A stretch of 7,759 bases of DNA from JANNHK01 sp031404355 (GCA_031404355.1 JANNHK010000256.1:1-7759), one strand, 5' to 3'; counted from the stretch's first letter, positions 1-5,366 are shown. Notes: generated by a model from the letters alone, not told the origin. Numbers and translations: made by a program.

Positions 1-1269
1 GTCCGCAACGAGGTGTTCGGCAACCTGTACCTGACCGACAAGCAGTCGGCCGAGGTGTTCACCGACGTCGACGAGGAACTCGTACTCGGGCTCGCGGCGG
101 CGGCCGGCGTCGCGATCGAAAACGCACGGCTGTACGAGCGCGGCCGGCGCCGCGAGGCAGCCCTCGACGCGATGCACCAGGTCGCGACGGCGCTCCTCGC
201 CGGGACCGATTCGCACGAGAGCCTCCGGCTCGTGGCGAGCAAGGCGCGCGAACTCGTGGGGGCCGAGGGTGCGACCATCGCACTTTCCGACGGCTCCGGT
301 GACATGTTGGTCACCGAAGTCGCAGAGGGGCCGCTCGCGGCGCCTTCGCTCGGAGCGCGCTTCCCGCGCGTGGGCAGCGTGGCCGGCGACGTGCTGGCTT
401 CGGGCGAGACCACTATTCTCGAAGATGCGTCGCAGGACCCGCGCGTCCGTCAACCGCAGGTGAGCGCGGGCGACACCGGGCCCGCAATCTTCGTCGCGCT
501 GCGGGTCGGGGGAGCACCCTTCGGGTCGCTGGCAGTGACGCGCCCGAAGGGTGCTCCCGCGTTTGCTCCGACCGAAATCGAACTCGTGCAGTCGTTCGCG
601 ACCCAAGCGAGCGTCGTGTTGGAACACGACCGCAGCCGCCAGCAGGCACAACGGTTGACACTGCTCGAAGACCAGGAACGCATCGCGCGCGACCTTCACG
701 ACACCGTGATCCAACGATTGTTCGCGTGCGGCCTGTCACTCCAGGGCGCGACCCGGCTGATTCTCGACCCCGAAGCCCGCAGCCGCGTCGAAGCTTCGGT
801 CGAGGAACTTGACATCACCGTGCGTCACATCCGCACCGTCATCTTCGACGTCGGCAAACCGGCGACGTCCGACGAGGGTGGGTTGCGCAACCGCGTGATC
901 GGCATGACCCGCGAAGCGGCACGGTTGCTCGGCTTCGAACCGCGCGTCGTGTTCGACGGCCCCGTCGACAACGCGGTGCCCGACCGCGTCGCCGACGAGC
1001 TGATCGCGAGTCTGCAGGAAGCGCTTTCGAACGTCGTGCGCCATGCCGCCGCGAGCCGGGTCGACATCGAGCTGTCGGTCGGCGAGGAGTTCGTGTTGCG
1101 GGTTTCCGACGACGGCATCGGCGTCGCGCCCGAAGCCGACCCCTCGGGCGGGCACGGTCTGCACAACCTCCGGGCCCGGGCCGAACGGCTTGGAGGGTCG
1201 GTGTCACTGGCCGCGAACGACGCAGGTGGCACGTTGCTCGAGTGGCGGGTTCCGGCCGCGAGTGACTAA
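1..1269 (+). CDS. devS: DevS/DosS-like GAF-domain sensor histidine kinase, 5'-truncated
   Basis: The frame is open from base 1 to the TAA at 1267-1269 (422 residues visible), so the true start lies left of the window; the GTG at 13 is internal. The first ~45 residues are the end of a GAF domain, with EVFGNLYLTDK and LAAAAGVAIENARLY, nearly the same wording as M. tuberculosis DosS/DevS. A second GAF domain covers about residues 50-215. A HisKA_3 dimerisation domain follows with ERIARDLHDTVIQRLF (phospho-acceptor His at residue 233, bases 697-699). The HATPase_c domain has the N-box Asn at residue 344, DDGIG at 370-374 and a GGHGLHNLRARAE loop. In the family this kinase senses O2, NO, CO or redox state through haem in the first GAF domain and phosphorylates the NarL-type regulator DevR/DosR. 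The haem-ligand region and any devR partner lie outside the window, so haem binding cannot be judged. A perfect 16-bp inverted repeat lies inside the second GAF domain. Confidence 0.93.
   Translation, partial: VRNEVFGNLYLTDKQSAEVFTDVDEELVLGLAAAAGVAIENARLYERGRRREAALDAMHQVATALLAGTDSHESLRLVASKARELVGAEGATIALSDGSGDMLVTEVAEGPLAAPSLGARFPRVGSVAGDVLASGETTILEDASQDPRVRQPQVSAGDTGPAIFVALRVGGAPFGSLAVTRPKGAPAFAPTEIELVQSFATQASVVLEHDRSRQQAQRLTLLEDQERIARDLHDTVIQRLFACGLSLQGATRLILDPEARSRVEASVEELDITVRHIRTVIFDVGKPATSDEGGLRNRVIGMTREAARLLGFEPRVVFDGPVDNAVPDRVADELIASLQEALSNVVRHAAASRVDIELSVGEEFVLRVSDDGIGVAPEADPSGGHGLHNLRARAERLGGSVSLAANDAGGTLLEWRVPAASD
510..558. repeat. Perfect 16-bp inverted repeat inside devS
   Basis: The left arm GGGAGCACCCTTCGGG (510-525) is the exact reverse complement of the right arm CCCGAAGGGTGCTCCC (543-558), with a 17-base spacer. 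It would form a very stable GC-rich hairpin in the mRNA or a DNA cruciform. The arms encode GGAPFG and PKGAPA within the second GAF domain without disturbing the frame. There is no U-run after it, so it is not a standard intrinsic terminator. Confidence 0.9.
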
Positions 1270-1279
1270 GGGCCCGGCG

Positions 1280-1299
1280 CTTGCGTCGTTCGGCCCTAG
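1280..1299 (+). promoter_or_regulatory. Weak DevR/DosR-like half-palindrome upstream of the DUF1918 gene
   Basis: The core GCGTCGTTCGGCCC (1283-1296) matches 10 of 14 positions of the strong box at 4002-4021 (GGGACTTTTGGCCC) and shares its whole right half, GGCCC followed by T. It is centred about 43 bases upstream of a TSS predicted from a GATCAT -10-like element at 1321-1326. The left half is poor, so this is a low-confidence site. Confidence 0.25.
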
Positions 1300-1343
1300 T
1301 CAGCGCCCTCCTTCGGTGAGGATCATTCGTGACGCAACCGATC

Positions 1344-1351
1344 GAAGGAGG
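1344..1351 (+). promoter_or_regulatory. Ribosome binding site that sets the DUF1918 start
   Basis: GAAGGAGG lies four bases before the GTG at 1356. This strong Shine-Dalgarno sequence, and the family's usual MRASVGD N-terminus, favour GTG 1356 over the in-frame GTG at 1329, which would place the site inside the coding region. Confidence 0.8.
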
Positions 1352-1355
1352 CGCT

Positions 1356-1565
1356 GTGCGCGCAAGTGTTGGCGACCGGCTCGTGATCAAGGGCCACCAC
1401 GTCGGCGAGCCCGACCGCGACGCGGAGATCCTCGAAGCCAAGGGTGACGACGGAGCCCCGCCCTGGCTCGTCCGCTGGTCGGACGACGGCCACGAGGGTC
1501 TTTTCTTCCCCGGTGTCGACGCGGTGGTCGAACATTTTCCTCGGCGTGCCTCCCGCAAACGGTGA
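1356..1565 (+). CDS. DUF1918 small protein (Rv0569/Rv2302-like)
   Basis: A 69-residue protein starting MRASVGDRLVIKGHHVGEPDRD and continuing with EILEAKG, APPWLVRWSDDGHEGLFFPG and DAVVEH. These are the hallmarks of the actinobacterial DUF1918 family along its whole length; family members are small, about 60-90 residues. The molecular function is unknown. Rv2302 is a small beta-rich fold, and its paralogue Rv0569 is a member of the DosR hypoxia regulon. There is no signal peptide or membrane segment. It begins 87 bases after the devS-like gene and may have its own promoter (GATCAT, 1321-1326) with a weak DevR-like site upstream. The short basic tail RRASRKR lies outside the conserved core. Family assignment is firm; a role in hypoxia or stress is inferred from Rv0569 and the neighbours. 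Confidence 0.9.
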   Translation: MRASVGDRLVIKGHHVGEPDRDAEILEAKGDDGAPPWLVRWSDDGHEGLFFPGVDAVVEHFPRRASRKR

Positions 1566-1781
1566 GGCGCTCCGGGGCACGGCGCGGCGCTTCTTGCACC
1601 CGAGCAGGATGCGGGATTCGCTTCATGCCGAGTGAGGTCAGCTCGACCGCGAGCAGCAGGTAAGGAAGCGGTGGACGTCGAGCAGCAACGCTGGTTGCGG
1701 GCGCCGGCCGAGCGCGAGCTGCGCGCCGGACGTGAGGGACGCGGAACGAAGCCAGGTTTCACCGACGGAAGGGAGGCCGGG
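1566..1781. other. 216-base gap between the DUF1918 and USP genes
   Basis: I see no convincing gene, RNA, DevR-like box or intrinsic terminator here. The USP frame stays open through the right half. A GTG at 1671, preceded by AAGGAAG (1662-1668), could add 37 residues to USP, but that stretch does not look like a USP domain. The gap may be untranslated leader between co-transcribed genes or may hold a USP promoter that I cannot recognise. Confidence 0.5.
1771..1776 (+). promoter_or_regulatory. Ribosome binding site that sets the USP start
   Basis: GGGAGG, within GGAAGGGAGG, lies five bases before the ATG at 1782. That ATG gives the standard USP N-terminus MDRIVVGVDGS, so it is preferred over upstream in-frame starts. 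Confidence 0.75.
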
Positions 1782-2222
1782 ATGGATCGCATCGTCGTCG
1801 GTGTCGACGGATCCGAGAACTCCGGGTGCGCGCTGCGCTGGGCACTGACGGAGGCACGCTCGAGAAACGCGACGGTCGATGCCGTGTACGCGTGGCACGT
1901 TCCCTACATCGGACCGGCGCCGTACGCCCCGGTCGACTCGGTCGATCCCGGCCTGTTCGAAAGCGAGGGCAGCCATGTGCTCACGCGTGCGCTCGAGGCC
2001 GAAGACACCGAGGGCGTCGACGTCCACCGGGTCCTCGTGCCGAACACGGCGGCGGCCGCGCTGATCGACGCCGCGAAGGACGCCGACCTGCTCGTCGTCG
2101 GCGCCCGGGGTCGGGGCGGGTTCCTCGGCCTGCTCCTCGGGTCCGTCAGCCAGCAAGTGGTGAACCACGCGCCGTGTCCGGTCGTCGTGGTTCCGCGAGA
2201 AGGAGATCGCGATGATCGTTGA
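1782..2222 (+). CDS. Universal stress protein, UspA family, ATP-binding type
   Basis: A 146-residue single-domain USP. It opens with the first beta strand and acidic residue (RIVVGVDGSENS, Asp9) and ends with the nucleotide motif G-x2-G-x9-G-S (Gly107, Gly110, Gly120, Ser121), then SQQVVNHAPCPVVVV, the usual last strand. The intact motif puts it in the ATP-binding class. Such proteins are cytoplasmic dimers that support survival under hypoxia, starvation or redox stress; several USPs are in the M. tuberculosis DosR regulon and one (Rv3134c) sits beside devR-devS. A longer form from GTG 1671 is possible but not favoured. Its last 11 bases overlap the next gene, so the two are probably translated from one transcript. 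Which stress it answers is inferred from context. Confidence 0.93.
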   Translation: MDRIVVGVDGSENSGCALRWALTEARSRNATVDAVYAWHVPYIGPAPYAPVDSVDPGLFESEGSHVLTRALEAEDTEGVDVHRVLVPNTAAAALIDAAKDADLLVVGARGRGGFLGLLLGSVSQQVVNHAPCPVVVVPREGDRDDR

Positions 2223-2682
2223 GCCGGGCGTTGTCGAGGAGTTCCTGTCTCACAACCGTCTCGCCGTGGTGGGCGCGTCGGACGACCCGAAAGGCTTCGG
2301 CGGCACGATCTACCGCGAGCTTCGGGACAGCGGCTACGACGCCGTCGCGGTCAACCCCGCGTACAGCACTGTCGCCGGGGACCCGTGCTATCCGACACTG
2401 ACCGAGGTTCCCGAGCCGGTCGACGGTGTGATCGTCATGGTGAACCGCGACACGGCCCTCGACGTGGTCGCCGAATGCGTGACCCTCCGTATCCCGCGGG
2501 TGTGGCTCTTCAAGGGGATCGGCGCGGCGGGCGCAGTGAGCGATGCGGCCGTCAACCTGGGCCGTGCGCACGGGATCGCAGTGGTTCCCGGTGCGTGCCC
2601 GCTCATGTTCCTCGAGCCGGTCGCGGCGTTCCACAAGGTGCACCGCAGGTTCCGGCACATGAACGGTTCGCTCACCCGTTAG
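2212..2682 (+). CDS. CoA-binding (Rossmann-fold) domain protein, YccU-like
   Basis: A 156-residue stand-alone CoA-binding domain. Features are LAVVGASDDPKGFGG (residues 17-31, the glycine-rich nucleotide loop), the strand VAVNP (46-49), DGVIVMVNRD (71-80), VWLFKGIG (97-104) and VVPGACPLMFL (124-134), in the usual order. The fold is that of the CoA-binding part of succinyl-CoA synthetase alpha subunits and ADP-forming acyl-CoA synthetases, but the catalytic ligase part is absent, so it is expected to bind CoA or a related nucleotide rather than make it. AAGGAG (2200-2205) lies six bases before ATG 2212, inside the end of usp, so the start is secure and coupling to usp is likely. Its TAG (2680-2682) interlocks with the stop of the convergent CoA-transferase-like gene. 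A CoA-related task shared with that neighbour is an inference. Confidence 0.85.
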   Translation: MIVEPGVVEEFLSHNRLAVVGASDDPKGFGGTIYRELRDSGYDAVAVNPAYSTVAGDPCYPTLTEVPEPVDGVIVMVNRDTALDVVAECVTLRIPRVWLFKGIGAAGAVSDAAVNLGRAHGIAVVPGACPLMFLEPVAAFHKVHRRFRHMNGSLTR

Positions 2683-3962
2683 AGATACCCGATTGCTTTC
2701 GCCTCAACGGTGAGTTCCTCGCGAAAGCGCGGGTGGGCGATGGCGATGAGCGCGGTGGCCCGCTGGGAGATCGATCGTCCCCGCATCTCGGCGACGCCGT
2801 ATTCGGTGACGATGTGGTCGACGGTGTTCTTCAGCGTCGTCACGATCGAGCCGGGTGTGAGTGTCGAACGGATGCGCGAGATCTCGCCGCCCGCGGCCGT
2901 GGATGGGAGAACGACGAACGCCAGACCGTGGCGTGAATACATCGCGCCGCGCGCGAAGTCAGCCTGGCCGCCGCTCGACGACCAGTAGCGGCCCCCCACC
3001 GTTTCCGATGCGCACTGGCCGACGAGGTCGACTTCGGTCGTGGCGTTGATCGACACGAAGCAGTCCTCCTCGGCGATGACGCGGGGGTCGTTGACGTAGT
3101 CGACCGGCAGGAACTCGATCGCCGAGTTCTCGTGGAGGAAGTCGTACAGGGTTTGCGTCCCGAGCGCGAACGTCGTGACGACCTTCCCGGTGTCGAGCTT
3201 CTTCCTCGTGCCGGTGACGACGCCCCTTTCGATGAGGTCCATGAGCGGGTCCGACAGGAGCTCGGTGTGGACACCGAGGTCGGTGTGCTCGCGCAGACCC
3301 GCCAGCAGCGCGTTCGGGATCGACCCGATACCGGCCTGGATGGTGGCGCCGTTCGGGATGCGCTCCGCGATGTATGCGGCAATCTGCGTGTCGACGACCG
3401 ACGGGGTGGAGGGCGGAACCTCGACCAGTGGCCGGTCGACTTCGGTCCAGCCGACCACCTGGCTCCGATGGATCTGGTTGCGGCCGAACGTACGGGGCAT
3501 TCGGGCGTTGACTTCGAGGAAGAACGGAACCGTCCCGATGAACGGCGCCACGTAGTCGCAGTTCGTCCCGAGCGAGAAGTAGCCGTGTTGGTCCAGCGGC
3601 GCCGCGGCGGCCAGGACGAGCGAGCACTTGGTCGTCTCCCGCAAGAGGCGCGGCACCTCGCTGAAGTTGTTCGGTACGAGCTCGCAGCCCCGTTCGTAGA
3701 ACGCGGGCCTGGTCACGGGGGAGAGGAAGTACGACACGTGGAGCAGATGGTCGCGTTGGCCGCCGTGCAGGTAGGGGCGGTCGTGCAACGCGTGCATCTG
3801 GTGGATGCGCACGCCGTGCAGGTGTTCGATATGCGCCTCGATGGCGTCGAGCACCGATACGGGTTCGCCGTTGGCGAGGGGGACGATCAGGTCGGCACCG
3901 TCCGTAATGGCCGCGAGGACTGCGTCCGGCGGTCCGGGGGCGGGATCCATGGTCCTGAGCAT
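2679..3962 (-). CDS. Acetyl-CoA hydrolase / 4-hydroxybutyrate CoA-transferase family enzyme
   Basis: A 427-residue protein from ATG 3962, the usual length for the family; ATG 3950 is an alternative. The frame is open further upstream, but that part has no family similarity. Family features in order are HGYFSLGTNCDY (126-137), EVNARMPRTFG (150-160), GATIQAGIGSIPNALL (205-220), LGVHTELLSDPLMDL (229-243), LPVDYVNDP (285-293), GGQADFARGA (331-340), VTEYGVAEMRG (385-395) and IAHPRFRE (408-415). Glu234 in HTE matches the glutamate known to form the glutamyl-CoA intermediate in 4-hydroxybutyrate CoA-transferase, so catalysis should be intact. Members move CoA between acyl-CoAs and acids such as acetate, succinate or 4-hydroxybutyrate, or hydrolyse acetyl-CoA; the substrate cannot be told from sequence. 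It is transcribed away from the PNPOx pair, and the DosR-like box lies about 50 bases upstream of its start. It converges on the CoA-binding protein gene with a four-base overlap (2679-2682). Confidence 0.9.
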   Translation of the reverse strand: MLRTMDPAPGPPDAVLAAITDGADLIVPLANGEPVSVLDAIEAHIEHLHGVRIHQMHALHDRPYLHGGQRDHLLHVSYFLSPVTRPAFYERGCELVPNNFSEVPRLLRETTKCSLVLAAAAPLDQHGYFSLGTNCDYVAPFIGTVPFFLEVNARMPRTFGRNQIHRSQVVGWTEVDRPLVEVPPSTPSVVDTQIAAYIAERIPNGATIQAGIGSIPNALLAGLREHTDLGVHTELLSDPLMDLIERGVVTGTRKKLDTGKVVTTFALGTQTLYDFLHENSAIEFLPVDYVNDPRVIAEEDCFVSINATTEVDLVGQCASETVGGRYWSSSGGQADFARGAMYSRHGLAFVVLPSTAAGGEISRIRSTLTPGSIVTTLKNTVDHIVTEYGVAEMRGRSISQRATALIAIAHPRFREELTVEAKAIGYL

Positions 3963-4001
3963 CGCACGGTCCCGGACCACGAGAGGGCCGACATCCGGAT
4001 C

Positions 4002-4021
4002 GCAGGGACTTTTGGCCCTGC
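4002..4021 (+). promoter_or_regulatory. DevR/DosR-like operator in a divergent promoter region
   Basis: GCAGGGACTTTTGGCCCTGC is a 20-base imperfect dyad: the six-base arms GCAGGG and CCCTGC are perfect, and C/G pair further in. It fits the core of the published M. tuberculosis DosR consensus TTSGGGACTWWAGTCCCSAA at GGGACTTT, G and CCC. The centre (4011.5) lies about 45 bases before the predicted leaderless start of the PNPOx gene at 4057, close to the -35 region where DosR activates. It is also 50 bases upstream of the divergent CoA-transferase-like gene. Binding is inferred, but a devS-like gene lies in the same window. Confidence 0.7.
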
Positions 4022-4045
4022 CCGGGGGAACCGGTGAGGCCCGAA

Positions 4046-4051
4046 GATGAT
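4046..4051 (+). promoter_or_regulatory. Predicted -10 element of the PNPOx pair
   Basis: GATGAT lies five bases before ATG 4057 and partly fits TANNNT. There is no Shine-Dalgarno sequence close to this ATG, so a leaderless or near-leaderless transcript is likely. No -35 hexamer is evident; the DevR-like box takes its place, as expected for an activator-dependent promoter. Confidence 0.4.
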
Positions 4052-4056
4052 CGAGT

Positions 4057-4482
4057 ATGGAATTCGATCGCAATGGACTCGAGGTGCTGGACCGGACCGA
4101 GTGTCTGCGCCTGATCGCGGCGTCCACCCTTGGTCGGCTCGCGCTGAGCAGTGGCGCGCTGCCCATCATCCTGCCGGTCAACTTCCTGCTCGACGGCGAC
4201 CGGATCCTGATTCGGACGAGCCCGGGGTCGAAGCTCGACGCGGCGGCGGTGAACTCGGTCGTGGCATTCGAGGTCGATGACATCGACTCGCTGTCGCATA
4301 GCGGTTGGAGTGTCTCGGTGACCGGGCTCGCCCGAGAAGTGACCGATCTCGACGAGCTCGAGCGCATTCACGCGCTGCCCCTCGCGCACTGGTCACACGC
4401 CGACGGGCATGTCATCGAGATTTCGACCGACCTCGTATCCGGCCGGCGCCTCACCGCCGATCACGAGAGGAGATGGGCATGA
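4057..4482 (+). CDS. PNPOx-like FMN-binding split-barrel protein, first of a tandem pair
   Basis: A 141-residue protein of the pyridoxamine 5'-phosphate oxidase-like superfamily (Pyridox_ox_2 type). Recognisable parts are EVLDRTECLRLI (9-20), LGRLALSSGALPIILPVNFLLDG (25-47), ILIRTSPGSKLDAA (50-63), VAFEVDD (69-75), HSGWSVSVTG (81-90) and VSGRRL (127-132). The RTSPGSKL segment and the SGWSV strand are typical of the flavin- or F420-binding split barrel. Members bind FMN, F420, haem or haem-like cofactors and reduce small compounds; most are not true PNP oxidases and the substrate here is unknown. Rv0080, a DosR-regulon protein, is of this general class. The gene starts just downstream of a DosR-like box and its stop overlaps the next start as ATGA, so the two are co-translated. 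No membrane or export signal. Confidence 0.88.
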   Translation: MEFDRNGLEVLDRTECLRLIAASTLGRLALSSGALPIILPVNFLLDGDRILIRTSPGSKLDAAAVNSVVAFEVDDIDSLSHSGWSVSVTGLAREVTDLDELERIHALPLAHWSHADGHVIEISTDLVSGRRLTADHERRWA

Positions 4483-4898
4483 CGTACGCAAGCGCGGGCA
4501 CCGCCATCGAGGTACTCGACCGGGAGGACTGCTTCGAGCTTCTCGCCGACCAGGTCGTGGGCCGGGTCGGGCTGGTCGCGGGGGGAAGGCCCGAGATCTT
4601 CCCCGTCAACTACGTATTCGACGGCGAGGCGATCGTGTTTCGCACCGACCCGGGCACGAAACTCGACGCGGCGGGTCGCGGAGACGTGTGCTTCGAGGTC
4701 GACGCGTTCGATCGCGAGTTCCACTCGGGTTGGAGTGTCGTCGTGCACGGTCGCCTCGAAGAGCTCACCCGCTATCTCGGACCGGCTGCGCAGCGCGGCT
4801 TCGCGCTTCCCGTCGACCCGTGGGCCAAGGGGCTGAAGGCGCACTGGCTGCGCATCGTGCCCGGCTACGTGTCCGGCCGCCGGATCGCGCCCGCCTGA
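4479..4898 (+). CDS. PNPOx-like FMN-binding split-barrel protein, second of the pair
   Basis: A 139-residue paralogue of the preceding protein. Shared segments are EVLDREDCFELL (11-22), VGRVGLVAGGRPEIFPVNYVFDG (27-49), IVFRTDPGTKLDAA (52-65), CFEVDAFD (71-78), HSGWSVVVHG (82-91) and VSGRRI (131-136); identity looks near 45% by eye. Start ATG 4479 has AGAGGAG (4466-4472) six bases upstream; ATG 4473 is in frame but sits directly against that site. The four-base ATGA overlap with the upstream gene implies translational coupling and a common promoter at the DosR-like box. The C-terminal third differs more, with a PWAKGLKAHWLRIVPG segment, which suggests the two copies have diverged and may form a heterodimer, since the family is dimeric. 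Cofactor and substrate are unknown. Confidence 0.88.
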   Translation: MTYASAGTAIEVLDREDCFELLADQVVGRVGLVAGGRPEIFPVNYVFDGEAIVFRTDPGTKLDAAGRGDVCFEVDAFDREFHSGWSVVVHGRLEELTRYLGPAAQRGFALPVDPWAKGLKAHWLRIVPGYVSGRRIAPA

Positions 4899-4906
4899 GT
4901 CCGGAC

Positions 4907-5338
4907 CTAGAAACTGGGCGGCGCGCTCTTGAACGCGTCGTCGCTCGGGCTCATCAGCCCGACGTTGTTGCCGTCCGGGTCCTCGACGACGCCGTACCGC
5001 GCGCCCCAGAACGCGTCGAACGGCTCCTGGTGTCCGACGTAGCCCGCGGTGGTGAGCTCGTCGTACAACTCGTCGACCGCTTCGCGCGTCGCAACCGAGA
5101 ACACCATCACGCCCTTGGTGGCATCGGGTCCTTGCCAACCGGCGTCGTAGCTCCTGGTCAGCTCGATGCTGTCGAATTCGAGTTCGAGGCCGTTCGGCAT
5201 CACGACCTGCACGTGGTGGGCACCCCAGTCGTGACTGTCGTCGACCGTGAGACCGAGCCGCCGGTAGAACTTGACGGTGGCCTGCATGTCGGCCACGAAG
5301 AGGTTGACGCCCGTGAGCGCAGGCCGAACTTCCGACAT
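4907..5338 (-). CDS. VOC (glyoxalase/dioxygenase-fold) family protein
   Basis: A 143-residue vicinal-oxygen-chelate protein with two beta-alpha-beta-beta-beta modules: PALTGVNLFVADMQATVKFY (6-25) with WGAHHVQVVMPNGLELEFDS (38-57), then VMVFSVATREAVDELYDEL (77-95) with YGVVEDPDGNNVGLMSP (115-131). The family includes glyoxalase I, extradiol dioxygenases and antibiotic-resistance proteins; the substrate is not evident. The second module reads NNVGLMSP where many members have a metal-binding Glu (as in NxIELxxP), so metal binding may differ. ATG 5338 gives the standard N-terminus; there is no Shine-Dalgarno sequence, but TACCCT sits six bases upstream (+ strand 5345-5350), the spacing of a leaderless promoter. 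Its 3' end lies eight bases from the convergent PNPOx gene. Confidence 0.85.
   Translation of the reverse strand: MSEVRPALTGVNLFVADMQATVKFYRRLGLTVDDSHDWGAHHVQVVMPNGLELEFDSIELTRSYDAGWQGPDATKGVMVFSVATREAVDELYDELTTAGYVGHQEPFDAFWGARYGVVEDPDGNNVGLMSPSDDAFKSAPPSF
4945..4962. repeat. Seven-bp hairpin near the end of the PNPOx operon
   Basis: TCGGGCT (4945-4951) and AGCCCGA (4956-4962) pair perfectly around a four-base loop, about 47 bases after the stop of the second PNPOx gene and inside the end of the VOC gene. It could help end plus-strand transcription, but it has no T-run, and short stems like this are common in GC-rich DNA. Confidence 0.3.
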
Positions 5339-5344
5339 CGCGCG

Positions 5345-5354
5345 AGGGTACTCT
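5345..5354. promoter_or_regulatory. Overlapping divergent -10 elements, VOC / poly-gamma-glutamate hydrolase genes
   Basis: AGGGTACTCT carries TACCCT on the minus strand (5350-5345), six bases before the VOC start, and TACTCT on the plus strand (5349-5354), twelve bases before ATG 5367. Both fit TANNNT and share the central GTAC. The gap between the start codons is only 28 bases, so this is the likely core of both promoters. The minus-strand assignment is the stronger of the two. Confidence 0.5.
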
Positions 5355-5366
5355 CGCCGCCGAACC

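Noticed and set aside
1269..1321. Inverted repeat AGGGCC/GGCCCT (1269-1274 and 1292-1297) and a bulged hairpin with a TTCG loop (1307-1321), considered as a devS terminator
   Set aside because: Short stems, a 17-base loop in the first, no T-run after either, and they lie where a promoter for the next gene is expected.
1632..1781. Extra 50-residue N-terminus for the universal stress protein, or a small separate gene
   Set aside because: No USP-like or other recognisable sequence, while the ATG at 1782 has a good ribosome binding site and the standard N-terminus.
839..1792. Minus-strand open frame (317 codons) opposite devS and the DUF1918 gene
   Set aside because: Low-complexity Arg/Ser/Pro-rich product with no recognisable domain, antisense to two clear genes.
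3968..3978. Odd palindrome GGTCC-C-GGACC near the start of the CoA-transferase-like gene, considered as an extra operator
   Set aside because: Five-base GC-rich arms arise often by chance in this composition, and it does not match the DosR-like box or any site I know.
3963..4367. N-terminal extension of the acetyl-CoA hydrolase-family protein to 562 residues
   Set aside because: The added part has no family similarity, runs through the DosR-like box and overlaps the PNPOx gene; the start at 3962 gives normal family length.
2959..4389. Long minus-strand open frame (476 codons) over the CoA-transferase-like gene and the first PNPOx gene
   Set aside because: Shadow frame with an arginine-rich composition; the other minus frame carries the full, correctly ordered acetyl-CoA hydrolase family motifs.
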